From: an uncultured Flavobacteriaceae bacterium
GTDB taxonomy: Bacteria; Bacteroidota; Bacteroidia; Flavobacteriales; Flavobacteriaceae
Reading direction: 5' to 3'
Length of the DNA stretch: 64,000 nt
Assembly (NCBI GenBank): GCA_943789465.1
Contig: CALSUF010000003.1
Coordinates: forward strand, 62,001-126,000
A program made the position numbers and the translations under genes. The notes beneath the pieces were generated by a model that ran no database searches, was not told the origin of the DNA, and saw only the letters and a list, made by a program, of their open reading frames with translations. Of this stretch, positions 9,809 to 18,333 are shown piece after piece (positions within the stretch are counted from its first letter, which is position 1; every line of letters begins with the position of its first letter).

Positions 9809-10545
9809 TAGCTTAGTAACATTTGAGTTAAAATATAATTTAAGAGGATGATAGATACACTCGTCCAAACAAAGGCCGTCGTACTTGCTTTGCCAACTTC
9901 CAATGCGCCACCTTTCATGTAATAGCCGTGAAAAGAAGGGATCGTGGCTAGTAAAAATGCAAATACAAATGTTTTAATAAAAGCATAAGCCATGTGAAAT
10001 GGAATAAAGTCCATTTGAACTCCAGTCACATAATCTTCAAAACTTGAAAATCCGCCATAAACACAGGCAGCCATACCGCCAATAATTCCTAAAAACATAG
10101 CTATAGAAATCACAAAAGGATACAGTAAAAGTGCAATAACTTTAGGAAATACTAGGTAATTTACAGAATTGATTCCCATTACTTCCAAGGCATCAATTTG
10201 CTCTGTAACGCGCATGGTTCCGATGCTAGATGTAATAAAAGATCCCATTTTTCCTGCCATAATTACAGAAATGAAAGTAGGTGCAAATTCTAAAATAACA
10301 GATTGTCGTGTCGCAAAACCTACCAGGTATTTTGGGATCAGTGGGTTGGTAATGTTAAGAGCCGTTTGTATGGTGACAACGCCTCCAACAAAAAAAGATA
10401 TAAAAGCCACAATACCAATAGAGCCAACAATTAAATCTTCAACATCCTTGAGGATCAATTGTTTCATAACAGACCATTTAGTCGGTTTGCGAAACATTTC
10501 GCCAATCATTAAAAAATAAGACCCAATATTGTGGAGGTAGTTCAT
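9808..10545 (-). CDS. MlaE-like lipid ABC transporter permease
   Basis: Inner-membrane permease of the MlaE/YrbE family, partner of the MlaF-like ATPase whose start overlaps its stop. Hydrophobic segments appear near residues 40-60, 85-105, 130-165 and 190-240, with the family pattern around GIMGSFITSSIGTMRVTEQI-like residues (here KMGSFITSSIGTMRVTEQ), EALEVMGINSVNYLVFPK and the small-residue-rich C terminus. I prefer the ATG at 10545 (MNYLHNIGSY, 245 residues); a start at 10584 would add 13 residues. Such permeases move phospholipids between membranes, which fits a diderm bacterium. Confidence 0.88.
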   Translation of the reverse strand: MNYLHNIGSYFLMIGEMFRKPTKWSVMKQLILKDVEDLIVGSIGIVAFISFFVGGVVTIQTALNITNPLIPKYLVGFATRQSVILEFAPTFISVIMAGKMGSFITSSIGTMRVTEQIDALEVMGINSVNYLVFPKVIALLLYPFVISIAMFLGIIGGMAACVYGGFSSFEDYVTGVQMDFIPFHMAYAFIKTFVFAFLLATIPSFHGYYMKGGALEVGKASTTAFVWTSVSIILLNYILTQMLLS

Positions 10546-10622
10546 ACAACTATAATTGCTGCTAAAGTAAAAAAATCTAACCATTAATTTATCCTTATTA
10601 AAATGGAATCATTAAAAAAATG

Positions 10623-10630
10623 TATTTTTG
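10623..10630 (+). promoter_or_regulatory. Bacteroidota -7 element (TATTTTTG) of the phosphatase gene
   Basis: Matches TAnnTTTG, 19 bases before the ATG at 10650, in the 104-base gap between divergent genes. No clear -33 TTG. Confidence 0.5.
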
Positions 10631-10649
10631 ATGCTCAACAAATCTTATT

Positions 10650-12308
10650 ATGAAGCTTCAAAATGTTATTTGCTTTTTTTTATTCTTTGGTATTTTTTCT
10701 TGTAAAAATAATTCTGATTATTCAACTTCCACTACTTTGGGTCAAAGCACCTCGCAGCCAAAACTGGTAATAGGCGTGGTTGTTGATCAAATGCGTTTTG
10801 ATTATTTGAATCGTTTTAAAAACAAATATACTTCTAACGGATTTTTAAGGCTGATAGGTCAAGGGTATAGTTGTAACAATCACCACTACAATTTCATTCC
10901 TACTTATACAGGTCCAGGCCATGCTTCAATTTTTACAGGTGCTACGCCAAGTGTGCACGGAATCATTGGGAATAGTTGGTATGATAAAGTGACAAGTTCA
11001 ACTGTTTATTGTACAACAGATAAAGCGTATACGCCTGTTGGTGCAGCTGCAAAATATGGACAAGTGTCTCCTCATAATATGAAAGTAACAACGCTTGCCG
11101 ATCAAAACAGATTGTTTACACAAATGAAAGGTAAAACAGTAGGTGTCTCTATAAAAGACCGTGGAGCGGTATTTCCCTCTGGACACACTGCCAATGGAGC
11201 CTATTGGTTTGAGGGATTAAATGAAGGCAAATGGATGACAAGTTCCTATTATATGGACACACTTCCACAATGGGTTCAGAATTTTAATGCCCCTTCTAAA
11301 ATAGCATCTTATTTAAAGACATGGAATACACTTTATGATATCAATCTGTATAACGAAAGTGGACCTGATGCATCGAATTATGAAAAAGGTTTTGCAGGAA
11401 AAGCAACGGCGGAGTTTCCTTACGATTTAAATGCATTGAAGGAATTAAATGGGGGCTACGACATTATTAAAAATACGCCTTTTGGAAATACAATGATTAC
11501 AGATTTTGCAATGGCTGCCGTTGACGGTGAAAACTTAGGTGCTGACAATTTTACTGATTTTCTAACCGTAAGCTATTCTTCTACAGATTATATTGGACAT
11601 GATTTTGGTGTCAATTCCGTAGAGTTGCAAGATGCTTATTTGCGTTTAGACTTAGAGCTTGAGCGTTTGCTTAACTATTTAGATGTTAAGGTGGGGGCAG
11701 GAAACTACACTTTGTTTTTAACTTCAGATCACGGAGCTGCAGATGTACCTTCTTTTCTAACCGATATTCATATGCCTAGCGGTTATGTTCCAAAAAATAG
11801 TTTTGCTTCCTTGTTTTTAAGCCTTAAAAAGAAATATGGTGTTTCAGACCTTGTAAAAAAAATAAGTAATAATCAAGTTTTTTTAAATCAGGAACGGATT
11901 GCAGCATTAAAAATCAATTTAGAAGATGTGCAAAAATTTGTTGTCAATCAAATCATAGGGTATCCCCACATAAAAAAGGCTTATACAGCTACAACTATGC
12001 AAACACATTACTTCAAAGATGGTATGGAAAAGATGCTTCAGAATGGCTATCATCAAAAACTTTCTGGAGACGTCTTGTATACCCTCGAATCGGGTGTAAT
12101 TTCATATGGGCCAAAAGGAACAACGCACGGATCTGGATATAACTATGATACACATGTACCGTTGTTGTTTTATGGCAACGGAATTCAGCCAGGTAAAACC
12201 TATGACCGCACGAGTGTAACAGATATTGCTCCTACAATTTCGGCACTTTTAGGAATTGCTTTTCCAAGTGGTGCTACAGGATCTGTTATTGAAAAGGTAA
12301 TTTATTAG
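10650..12308 (+). CDS. PafA-like alkaline phosphatase, lipoprotein
   Basis: A 552-residue alkaline phosphatase superfamily enzyme with the layout of flavobacterial PafA, a phosphate monoesterase. The leader ends in a lipobox (GIFSC, Cys18), so it should be a lipoprotein of the cell envelope. Metal and catalytic residues are Asp46 in VVDQMR, the likely nucleophile Thr87 in TYTGPGH, the asparagine in GNSWYDK, the Lys/Arg pair in SIKDRGAVFPSGH (PafA's phosphate-binding pair), TSDHGAADVP, and a late histidine in GYNYDTHVPLL. It probably frees phosphate from organic esters. Its last 23 bases overlap the convergent engB gene. Confidence 0.88.
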   Translation: MKLQNVICFFLFFGIFSCKNNSDYSTSTTLGQSTSQPKLVIGVVVDQMRFDYLNRFKNKYTSNGFLRLIGQGYSCNNHHYNFIPTYTGPGHASIFTGATPSVHGIIGNSWYDKVTSSTVYCTTDKAYTPVGAAAKYGQVSPHNMKVTTLADQNRLFTQMKGKTVGVSIKDRGAVFPSGHTANGAYWFEGLNEGKWMTSSYYMDTLPQWVQNFNAPSKIASYLKTWNTLYDINLYNESGPDASNYEKGFAGKATAEFPYDLNALKELNGGYDIIKNTPFGNTMITDFAMAAVDGENLGADNFTDFLTVSYSSTDYIGHDFGVNSVELQDAYLRLDLELERLLNYLDVKVGAGNYTLFLTSDHGAADVPSFLTDIHMPSGYVPKNSFASLFLSLKKKYGVSDLVKKISNNQVFLNQERIAALKINLEDVQKFVVNQIIGYPHIKKAYTATTMQTHYFKDGMEKMLQNGYHQKLSGDVLYTLESGVISYGPKGTTHGSGYNYDTHVPLLFYGNGIQPGKTYDRTSVTDIAPTISALLGIAFPSGATGSVIEKVIY

Positions 12309-12912
12309 AGGAATCGATAAGGTCTTCGTTTATCGTGTGTATATAATTTAATAAGCCATCTTTTCCAGTATAATTTGTAGATGAGGTAATAAAATAATTA
12401 GGAAATTCTTCCCAAGATTCTAAAAGAATAGTTTTGTATTTAGCAATGTGGTCTTCTATCGCTTTTGGGCGAAGTTTATCTGCTTTGGTGAAAATGATCG
12501 AGAATGGAATGTTATGCTCTCCCAGCCATTGCATGAAGGCCAAATCAACGGTTTGGGGTGCATGGCGAATATCAACCAAAACAAATGCCGAAATCAGTTG
12601 TTTACGCTCTCTAAAATAAGCTGTAATAAATTTTTGAAATGTTTTTTTAGCTGATTTTGAAACGCGTGCATAACCATAGCCAGGCAGGTCTACTAAAAAC
12701 CAGTTTTTATTTATTAAAAAATGATTTATCAGTTGTGTTTTGCCAGGTCTTCCAGATGTTTTTGCCAAGCTTTTTTGATTGGTTAGCATGTTTATAAGCG
12801 ATGACTTACCAACATTACTGCGTCCAATAAAAGCATATTCGGGTAGTTTATTTGTAGGACATTTGCCAACCTCTTGGTTGCTTATTACAAACTCAGCAGA
12901 TTTGATTTGCAT
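12286..12912 (-). CDS. engB: Ribosome biogenesis GTPase EngB/YsxC
   Basis: Small essential-type GTPase that acts in large ribosomal subunit assembly. All G motifs are visible: G1 GRSNVGKSSLIN (residues about 31-42), G2 region SGRPGKTQLINHF, G3 DLPGYGYA and G4 TKADK, with the G5 SS pair in FITSSTN. It is 208 residues, normal for the family. It is downstream of the alpha/beta hydrolase gene (12-base gap, same strand), and its 3' end overlaps the phosphatase coding region by 23 bases in convergent orientation. Confidence 0.94.
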   Translation of the reverse strand: MQIKSAEFVISNQEVGKCPTNKLPEYAFIGRSNVGKSSLINMLTNQKSLAKTSGRPGKTQLINHFLINKNWFLVDLPGYGYARVSKSAKKTFQKFITAYFRERKQLISAFVLVDIRHAPQTVDLAFMQWLGEHNIPFSIIFTKADKLRPKAIEDHIAKYKTILLESWEEFPNYFITSSTNYTGKDGLLNYIHTINEDLIDSSNKLPFQ

Positions 12913-12924
12913 AACAATTTGATT

Positions 12925-13689
12925 TTAGAGACCTCTTTTTGTAAGCCACTCAAATACGATTTTATTAAATTGGTCGGGATGCTCCATCATCGCTGCATGA
13001 CCACATTTGTCAATCCAAAATAATTCTGAATCAGGAAGCAGTTTTTTAAACTCCTCACCAACATTTGGAGGGGTTACTATATCATTCTTACCCCATACGA
13101 TACAAGTTGGTACCGTGATTTCAGGGAGATCCTTAGCCATATTGTGACGTATGGCGCTCTTGGCGATGGCAAGTATTTTGACAAGTTTACTACGGTCATT
13201 GACAGTTTCATAAACTTCGTCAACGATGGTTTTGGTAGCCACTTCAGGGTCGTAAAACACTTCTTGTGCCTTCGCTTTCATCACTTCGTAGTCACTTCGT
13301 TTTGTATAACCACTGCCCATTGCGCTTTCGTAGAGCCCAGAACTGCCTGTGATTATAAGAGCTTTCATTTCTTTGGGGTATAATTTCGTGTAATACAGCC
13401 CAATGTGGCCTCCTAATGAATTTCCAATAAGGATCACATCCTTATAGCCCTTAAACTCAATAAAGTCGTTTAGGTAATTTGAAAAACTTTTAACATTTGT
13501 TTTTAGTAAAGACAATGAATATAAAGGAAGTTCAGGAAGTACAACCATGTAGCCGTTTTTGCTAAAAAACTCTGCAACGCCATCAAAATTACTCAAGCCA
13601 CCCATCAGTCCATGAAGAATTATAATTGGCTGTCCTTCACCGATTTCAACATACTTGAATTTACCTTCTTGTTTTAAACTATAATTCAT
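12925..13689 (-). CDS. Alpha/beta hydrolase
   Basis: Serine hydrolase with the full triad: nucleophile in GNSLGGHIG, acid in VWGKNDIVTPP, histidine in DKCGHAAMMEHP. The oxyanion-hole HG lies in ILHGLMGG. The ATG at 13689 (MNYSLKQEGKF, 254 residues) fits the family N terminus; the frame stays open to 13767 and would add 26 non-conserved residues. The substrate is unknown; the family includes esterases and C-C bond hydrolases. The gene leads engB on the minus strand, and a 15-bp perfect palindrome lies about 130 bases upstream. Confidence 0.82.
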   Translation of the reverse strand: MNYSLKQEGKFKYVEIGEGQPIIILHGLMGGLSNFDGVAEFFSKNGYMVVLPELPLYSLSLLKTNVKSFSNYLNDFIEFKGYKDVILIGNSLGGHIGLYYTKLYPKEMKALIITGSSGLYESAMGSGYTKRSDYEVMKAKAQEVFYDPEVATKTIVDEVYETVNDRSKLVKILAIAKSAIRHNMAKDLPEITVPTCIVWGKNDIVTPPNVGEEFKKLLPDSELFWIDKCGHAAMMEHPDQFNKIVFEWLTKRGL

Positions 13690-13815
13690 ATTCACATAAA
13701 AATTGGTCTCTGGCAAATCTACACAATTTAATTTAGAAAATTTTGAATTTTTAAAGGGATCCATCAATTGATTTTAACCTTTTCAATCTCTATTAAAATC
13801 TAGTATAACACCAAA

Positions 13816-13849
13816 AAGAGCTATTAACAATCTTTTGTTAATAGCTCTT
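13816..13849. repeat. Perfect 15-bp inverted repeat between divergent genes
   Basis: Arms AAGAGCTATTAACAA and TTGTTAATAGCTCTT with a four-base loop. Read on the minus strand it is followed by five Ts, so it looks like a terminator or attenuator in the leader of the alpha/beta hydrolase-engB unit. On the plus strand it has no T run. It lies about 95 bases upstream of the MraZ-type repeats. Confidence 0.75.
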
Positions 13850-13942
13850 ACCACTTTATAAGTCGTTGATTTTCTAAAGTATACATTAATATTTACTGCA
13901 GTTTGTCGGTATAATTTACCGTTTATAGAAATTTATTAACAT

Positions 13943-13972
13943 TGTGGTAAAATGTGGTAAAATGTGGTAAAT
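13943..13972 (+). promoter_or_regulatory. Three 10-bp direct repeats, putative MraZ box
   Basis: TGTGGTAAAA is repeated at 13943, 13953 and 13963 (the last with a final T), one helical turn apart, just upstream of a -7 element and the mraZ start. MraZ proteins are known to bind tandem short repeats with about 10-bp spacing in front of their own operon, so this is most simply its autoregulatory operator. The repeat is read directly; the binding protein is inferred. Confidence 0.75.
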
Positions 13973-13978
13973 ATTTTT

Positions 13979-13986
13979 TAGCTTTG
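13979..13986 (+). promoter_or_regulatory. Bacteroidota -7 element (TAGCTTTG) of the dcw cluster
   Basis: Exact TAnnTTTG match 34 bases before the mraZ start. It begins 7 bases after the last putative MraZ-box repeat, so MraZ bound there would cover the upstream promoter region. Confidence 0.65.
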
Positions 13987-14019
13987 AATTCAATAATATA
14001 GTAAAGCATAATACTGCAA

Positions 14020-14487
14020 GTGAACACGCTAATTGGAACATATGAATGTAAAGTAGATGCAAAAGGAAGGCTTATGCTGCCTGTTGCGTTTAAAAAACAG
14101 CTGGCTTCCGTCATGGAAAAAGGGTTTGTGTTGAAACGTGCCGTTTTTCAGCCATGTCTAGAATTGTATCCAATGCAAGAGTGGGAGTCGATGATGCAAA
14201 ATATTAACAAGCTCAACCGCTTCAAAAAGAAAAATAATGATTTTATCAGACGATTTACGGCTGGAGTAAAATCTATAGACCTAGATGTTTCGGGACGTTT
14301 ATTGATTCCAAAAGACCTTGTAGGCTTTGCGGGGATCTCTAAAGAAATTGTAGTGACATCGGCCGTAAACATCATTGAGATTTGGGATAAAGATAAGTAT
14401 GAAAAAGCCATTGACGATGCTGCAAATGATTTTGCAGACTTAGCTGAAGATGTAATGGGACAAGACGATGCCGATGGATTATCATAA
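14020..14487 (+). CDS. mraZ: Transcriptional regulator MraZ
   Basis: First gene of the division and cell wall cluster; a DNA-binding protein with two SpoVT/AbrB-like halves that regulates its own operon. The N-terminal half shows GTYECKVDAKGRLMLP (residues 6-21) and the C-terminal half LDVSGRLLIPKDL (near 91-103), the repeated DxxGR core of the family. It is 155 residues long. The start is GTG at 14020; the ATG at 14042 is out of frame. Three 10-bp repeats upstream are its likely binding site. It overlaps rsmH by 20 bases. Confidence 0.95.
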   Translation: MNTLIGTYECKVDAKGRLMLPVAFKKQLASVMEKGFVLKRAVFQPCLELYPMQEWESMMQNINKLNRFKKKNNDFIRRFTAGVKSIDLDVSGRLLIPKDLVGFAGISKEIVVTSAVNIIEIWDKDKYEKAIDDAANDFADLAEDVMGQDDADGLS

Positions 14488-15328
14488 CCCTGTATTGCTC
14501 AACGACACTGTTGAAGGTTTAAATATAAAAGAGGATGGTGTTTATGTGGATGTGACATTTGGAGGCGGCGGTCACAGTAGAAAAATACTCGAATCTTTAG
14601 GTCCAAAAGGCAGGTTGATCGCCTTTGATCAAGATAAAGACGCTCTTTTAAATACTATAGATGATCCTCGATTTTTATTAATCAATGAAAACTTTAGGCA
14701 TGTCAAGCGTTTTTTGAGATTTCACGGCATAAAATCTGTTGATGGAGTTTTAGCTGATTTTGGCGTTTCTTCCCATCAATTTGATGAAGCTGATAGGGGA
14801 TTTTCGATTCGTTTTGATGCGCAATTAGATATGCGTATGAATCAACAAGATGTGCTTTCTGCCCATTCGTTGGTCAATACGTATGAAGAAGAAGAATTAA
14901 AACGTGTGTTTTGGCAGTATGGAGAATTAAGAACATCTCCGGTCTTGGCGAAAACTATAGTAGCGGCGAGAGCTGAAAAAGCAATTGAAACAACCTTTGA
15001 GTTGAAAGCTGTTTTGAATAAATATTTACCTCAAGGAAGAGAAAATAAGGTTTTAGCACAAATATATCAAGCGATTAGAATAGAAGTGAATCAGGAAATT
15101 GAAGTTTTGAAAGAGTTTTTATTGCAGATGCCAGAACTATTAAATAACGGTGGACGGTTGAGTGTGATATCCTATCATTCCTTAGAGGACCGTTTGGTAA
15201 AGCGTTTTATAAGAAATGGATTATTTGAAGGTGAGCCAGAAAAAGATGTATTTGGAAATTTTGATGTACCTCTAAAAAAAAGTAGGCGGTTTGATTGTTC
15301 CAGACGCAAAAGAAATAAAACTAAATAA
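14468..15328 (+). CDS. rsmH: 16S rRNA m4C1402 methyltransferase
   Basis: SAM-dependent N4-methyltransferase acting on 16S rRNA (also called MraW). N-terminal HNPVLLNDTVEGL, the SAM-binding VDVTFGGGGHSRKIL and FDQDKDAL, ADFGVSSHQFDEADRGFS and the C-terminal ISYHSLEDRLVKRF are all present; 286 residues is slightly short but normal for Bacteroidota. The ATG at 14468 overlaps mraZ; an in-frame ATG at 14474 would remove two residues. Second position in the cluster, as expected. Confidence 0.96.
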   Translation: MPMDYHNPVLLNDTVEGLNIKEDGVYVDVTFGGGGHSRKILESLGPKGRLIAFDQDKDALLNTIDDPRFLLINENFRHVKRFLRFHGIKSVDGVLADFGVSSHQFDEADRGFSIRFDAQLDMRMNQQDVLSAHSLVNTYEEEELKRVFWQYGELRTSPVLAKTIVAARAEKAIETTFELKAVLNKYLPQGRENKVLAQIYQAIRIEVNQEIEVLKEFLLQMPELLNNGGRLSVISYHSLEDRLVKRFIRNGLFEGEPEKDVFGNFDVPLKKSRRFDCSRRKRNKTK

Positions 15329-15383
15329 TAGAGCACGTAGTGCTAAACTAAGAATTGCGGAAAAGTTAATCTCAGATTAATAG

Positions 15384-15704
15384 ATGAAAAACAAGATGTA
15401 CAATATTTTAAAAGGAACCTTTCTCGTTAGCGATGGAGCTTTTAAAAATTGGCGTCTAATTTTCTTTTTTTTAGCACTTGCGCTTATAATGATCGCCAGT
15501 TCTCATAATGCAGACAGTAAAGTATATAAAATTGCAAGACTCAATGAACAGGTCAAAGCCTACCGTTCTACATATGTGGCTACGCGTTCGCAATTAATGG
15601 AACTCAAAATGGAGTCAGTCATCCGAATGCGCTTATCGGAGCAAGGCATCAAGCCGTCATCGAATCCTCCTTTTAAAATCATCATTAAATCTAAATCTAA
15701 TTAA
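15384..15704 (+). CDS. ftsL: FtsL-like cell division protein
   Basis: Small bitopic division protein, 106 residues: a short cytoplasmic N terminus, one membrane segment at about residues 25-42 (LIFFFLALALIMIASS) and a periplasmic helix likely to form a coiled coil (residues 50-85, RLNEQVKAYRSTYVATRSQL). It is assigned mainly by position between rsmH and ftsI and by this topology, since FtsL sequences are poorly conserved. It would bridge FtsQ and FtsI/FtsW in the septal complex. Confidence 0.85.
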   Translation: MKNKMYNILKGTFLVSDGAFKNWRLIFFFLALALIMIASSHNADSKVYKIARLNEQVKAYRSTYVATRSQLMELKMESVIRMRLSEQGIKPSSNPPFKIIIKSKSN

Positions 15705-15708
15705 TTCA

Positions 15709-17718
15709 ATGCAATCAACTGAAAAGTCTATAATGAACAAGCTATACTTCACTTCTGGAGTGATGTTCGTTTTTGCGCTTTTGGTGGTGTATAAATTGGT
15801 AGCTATTCAATTTGTGCAAGGAGAACATTATCGTAGCCTTGCTGATGATCGCACAATTAAAGATGATGTCATTCCGGCAAACCGTGGAAATGTATATTCT
15901 GTAGGAGGAAGTTTATTGGCAACTTCTGTCCCTAAATATGATATTCGTATTGATTTAGTAGCACCGTCCAATCAGAATTACGAAGCATTTGTAGAACCTT
16001 TATGCGATTCGCTAGCTAGTTTTAATAATAAATCATCAGCAGAATACAAGCGCAAATTACGTTTGGCACGCGAAAACAAAAACCGTTACTTTTTATTAGC
16101 ACGTAATTTAGACTATTCTGAATATTTACGATTCAGAGATTTTCCATTGTTGAATTTAGGTGCTTTTAAAGGAGGTCTAATTGTGGAGCAATCTACAAAA
16201 CGAGATTATCCAATGGGAGTCATAGCACAAAGGTTGATTGGGTATGAGCGTTTTGATGACTATGGAAATGTGACGCGAGTTGGGATTGATGGTGCTTTTG
16301 GTGAAAAATATTTGAGAGGTGAGGACGGACAGAGACGTAAACAAAAAATAGGTAAAGGACAGTGGAAACCTATTGAGGATTTCAATCAAGTTGATCCACA
16401 AGATGGCTACGATGTCTATACGACTATTGATGTTAATATTCAAGATATTGCTCATCATGCACTTCTGGAACAATTAGAAAAATATAAGGCAGATCATGGA
16501 ACTGTCGTGGTGATGGAGACGAAAACAGGTGAAATTCGTGCCATTTCTAACTTAGGTCGAAATAAAAAAGGTCTTTACTACGAGCGTCTGAATTATGCAG
16601 TTGGAGAAACCCACGAACCAGGTTCTACTTTTAAGTTGATGGCCTTGGCAGTTGCTTTGGAAGATAAGGTGATAGATACTACCACAATGGTAAATACTGA
16701 AAAAGGCATACTGTCTTTTTATGGTAAAAAAGTCAAAGACTCTAAAAAAGGGGGGTATGGAAATATTTCTGTCGCAAAAGCTTTTGAAGTATCCTCAAAT
16801 ACGGGAATTGTAAAAGTGATTCATAATGCTTACAAGAAAAACCCTGAAAAATTTGTAGATGGATTGTACAGGATGAATCTTCAAGATTCTTTAATGTTGC
16901 CACTTATTGGTGAAGGAAAATCAATCATTCCAGACCCACGAATTAAAAATGGACGTTGGAGTGGAATTGCACTGCAGTGGATGGCTTACGGCTACGGAGT
17001 ATCTTTTACGCCGCTCCAAACTTTAACGTTTTATAATGCAATCGCAAATGACGGAGTGATGGTGCGTCCAAAATTTTTACGAGAAATCAAAGAAATTGAG
17101 TCCTCAGTTGAAACATTTGACACAGAGATTATCAACCCTAGAATTTGTTCAAAAGAAACCGTTTCAAAACTACAGCAATTACTTAAAAATGTAGTAGAAA
17201 AAAAGCATGGAACAGGGCACCGCTTGTATTCAGATAAATTTTCTATGGCAGGGAAAACGGGGACTTGTCAAAAAGATTATGCGAACAAAGATCAGTTGAA
17301 TTACATCTCTTCATTCTCAGGGTATTTTCCTGCTGAAAACCCAAAATACTCTTGCATCGTTGTGATTCATGAACCAGACAAAAGTGTTGGATACTACGGA
17401 GCTGATGTGTCGGGTCCAGTATTTAAAAAAATTGCACAAAAAATACATACAGATGCTCCTGTAATTGATGAGGTTGATGACCTAAATGAAAAATCGGAAT
17501 CCGTTGAGGTTGATTATGAGAACTATTATGCCGTAGCACAAAAATATAAAACCATTATGCCAAATCTAAAAGGAATGTCGGCTATGGATGCAATTGCTAT
17601 TTTGGAAAACATGGGTCTTAAGGTGCAAACTTTAGGAAGTGGAACTGTATCCAAACAATCTGTGAAAAGTGGTCAAAAAATTAAAATTCAATCTTTAATT
17701 ACTCTTACATTAACGTGA
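15709..17718 (+). CDS. ftsI: Penicillin-binding protein FtsI (septal transpeptidase) with PASTA domain
   Basis: Septal peptidoglycan transpeptidase, 669 residues. There is one membrane segment near residues 13-32, a dimerisation domain starting VIPANRGNVYS, and a transpeptidase domain with nucleophile GSTFKLMA (SxxK, near residue 302), SSN in EVSSNTGIVKV and KTG in MAGKTGTCQK. A single C-terminal PASTA domain begins at about residue 617 (IMPNLKGMSAMDAIAILENMG). PASTA on FtsI is common in Bacteroidota. The start is 4 bases after ftsL; the stop overlaps the murE GTG start (GTGA). Confidence 0.95.
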   Translation: MQSTEKSIMNKLYFTSGVMFVFALLVVYKLVAIQFVQGEHYRSLADDRTIKDDVIPANRGNVYSVGGSLLATSVPKYDIRIDLVAPSNQNYEAFVEPLCDSLASFNNKSSAEYKRKLRLARENKNRYFLLARNLDYSEYLRFRDFPLLNLGAFKGGLIVEQSTKRDYPMGVIAQRLIGYERFDDYGNVTRVGIDGAFGEKYLRGEDGQRRKQKIGKGQWKPIEDFNQVDPQDGYDVYTTIDVNIQDIAHHALLEQLEKYKADHGTVVVMETKTGEIRAISNLGRNKKGLYYERLNYAVGETHEPGSTFKLMALAVALEDKVIDTTTMVNTEKGILSFYGKKVKDSKKGGYGNISVAKAFEVSSNTGIVKVIHNAYKKNPEKFVDGLYRMNLQDSLMLPLIGEGKSIIPDPRIKNGRWSGIALQWMAYGYGVSFTPLQTLTFYNAIANDGVMVRPKFLREIKEIESSVETFDTEIINPRICSKETVSKLQQLLKNVVEKKHGTGHRLYSDKFSMAGKTGTCQKDYANKDQLNYISSFSGYFPAENPKYSCIVVIHEPDKSVGYYGADVSGPVFKKIAQKIHTDAPVIDEVDDLNEKSESVEVDYENYYAVAQKYKTIMPNLKGMSAMDAIAILENMGLKVQTLGSGTVSKQSVKSGQKIKIQSLITLTLT

Positions 17719-18333
17719 AAATTTTAAAAAACATACTATATAAGGTGTCTATTGAATCTATCACAGGATCAACAGATAAATCTATTGTGTCATTACAATA
17801 TGATTCTCGAAGTGATCCAGACAAATGATGTTTTTGTAGCGATTAAAGGAGGTGTTTTTGATGGTCATGCGTTTATTTCTAAAGCTATTGAGCAAGGTGC
17901 TGCTGTTGTTGTTTGTGAGGATTTGCCGGTAGAAACAGTAGATACAGTTACTTATGTGAAAGTAGATAATTCGAGCAAAGCCTTGGCACTTATGGCTTCC
18001 AATTATTATGAAAACCCTTCTAATAATTTAAAGCTAGTCGGTATAACCGGAACAAATGGAAAAACAACAGTAGCAACACTTCTTTATGAATTGTTTTCAA
18101 AGGCGGGTTATAAAGTTGGGCTCATTTCTACTGTCAAAATAATGGTAGGAGCTCATTCATTTTCAACAACCCATACGACTCCAGATTCTTTAGTCATCAA
18201 TGCGTATTTAAATAAAATGAATACCGAAGGAGTAGAGTTCTGTTTCATGGAAGTCAGTTCGCATGGGATCCATCAATTTAGAACCGAAGGGTTGACTTTT
18301 GAAGGGAGGAGTATTCACCAATCTTTCCCATGA
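17715..18333 (+). pseudogene. murE: MurE ligase, N-terminal part (gene broken by two frame shifts)
   Basis: UDP-MurNAc-tripeptide synthetase adds meso-diaminopimelate to the peptidoglycan precursor. The true start is the GTG at 17715 overlapping the ftsI stop, giving MKILKNILYKVSIESIT up to YDSRS at 17813. Frame is then lost: the protein continues one base later (IQTNDVFVAIKGG) from 17815. This part holds the ATP-binding GITGTNGKTTVATLLYELF and EVSSHGIHQFRTEG, and runs out of frame again at 18304-18307. Read as a whole with one base removed at each point, 17715-19180 gives 487 residues, a normal MurE. An open frame from 17752 begins with residues unrelated to MurE. Because MurE is essential, sequence error is the likeliest cause. 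Confidence 0.88.

Noticed and set aside
17814..18307. Programmed +1 frameshifting in murE
   Set aside because: No slippery sequence or stimulatory structure was recognised, and two such sites in one gene plus others nearby would be required.
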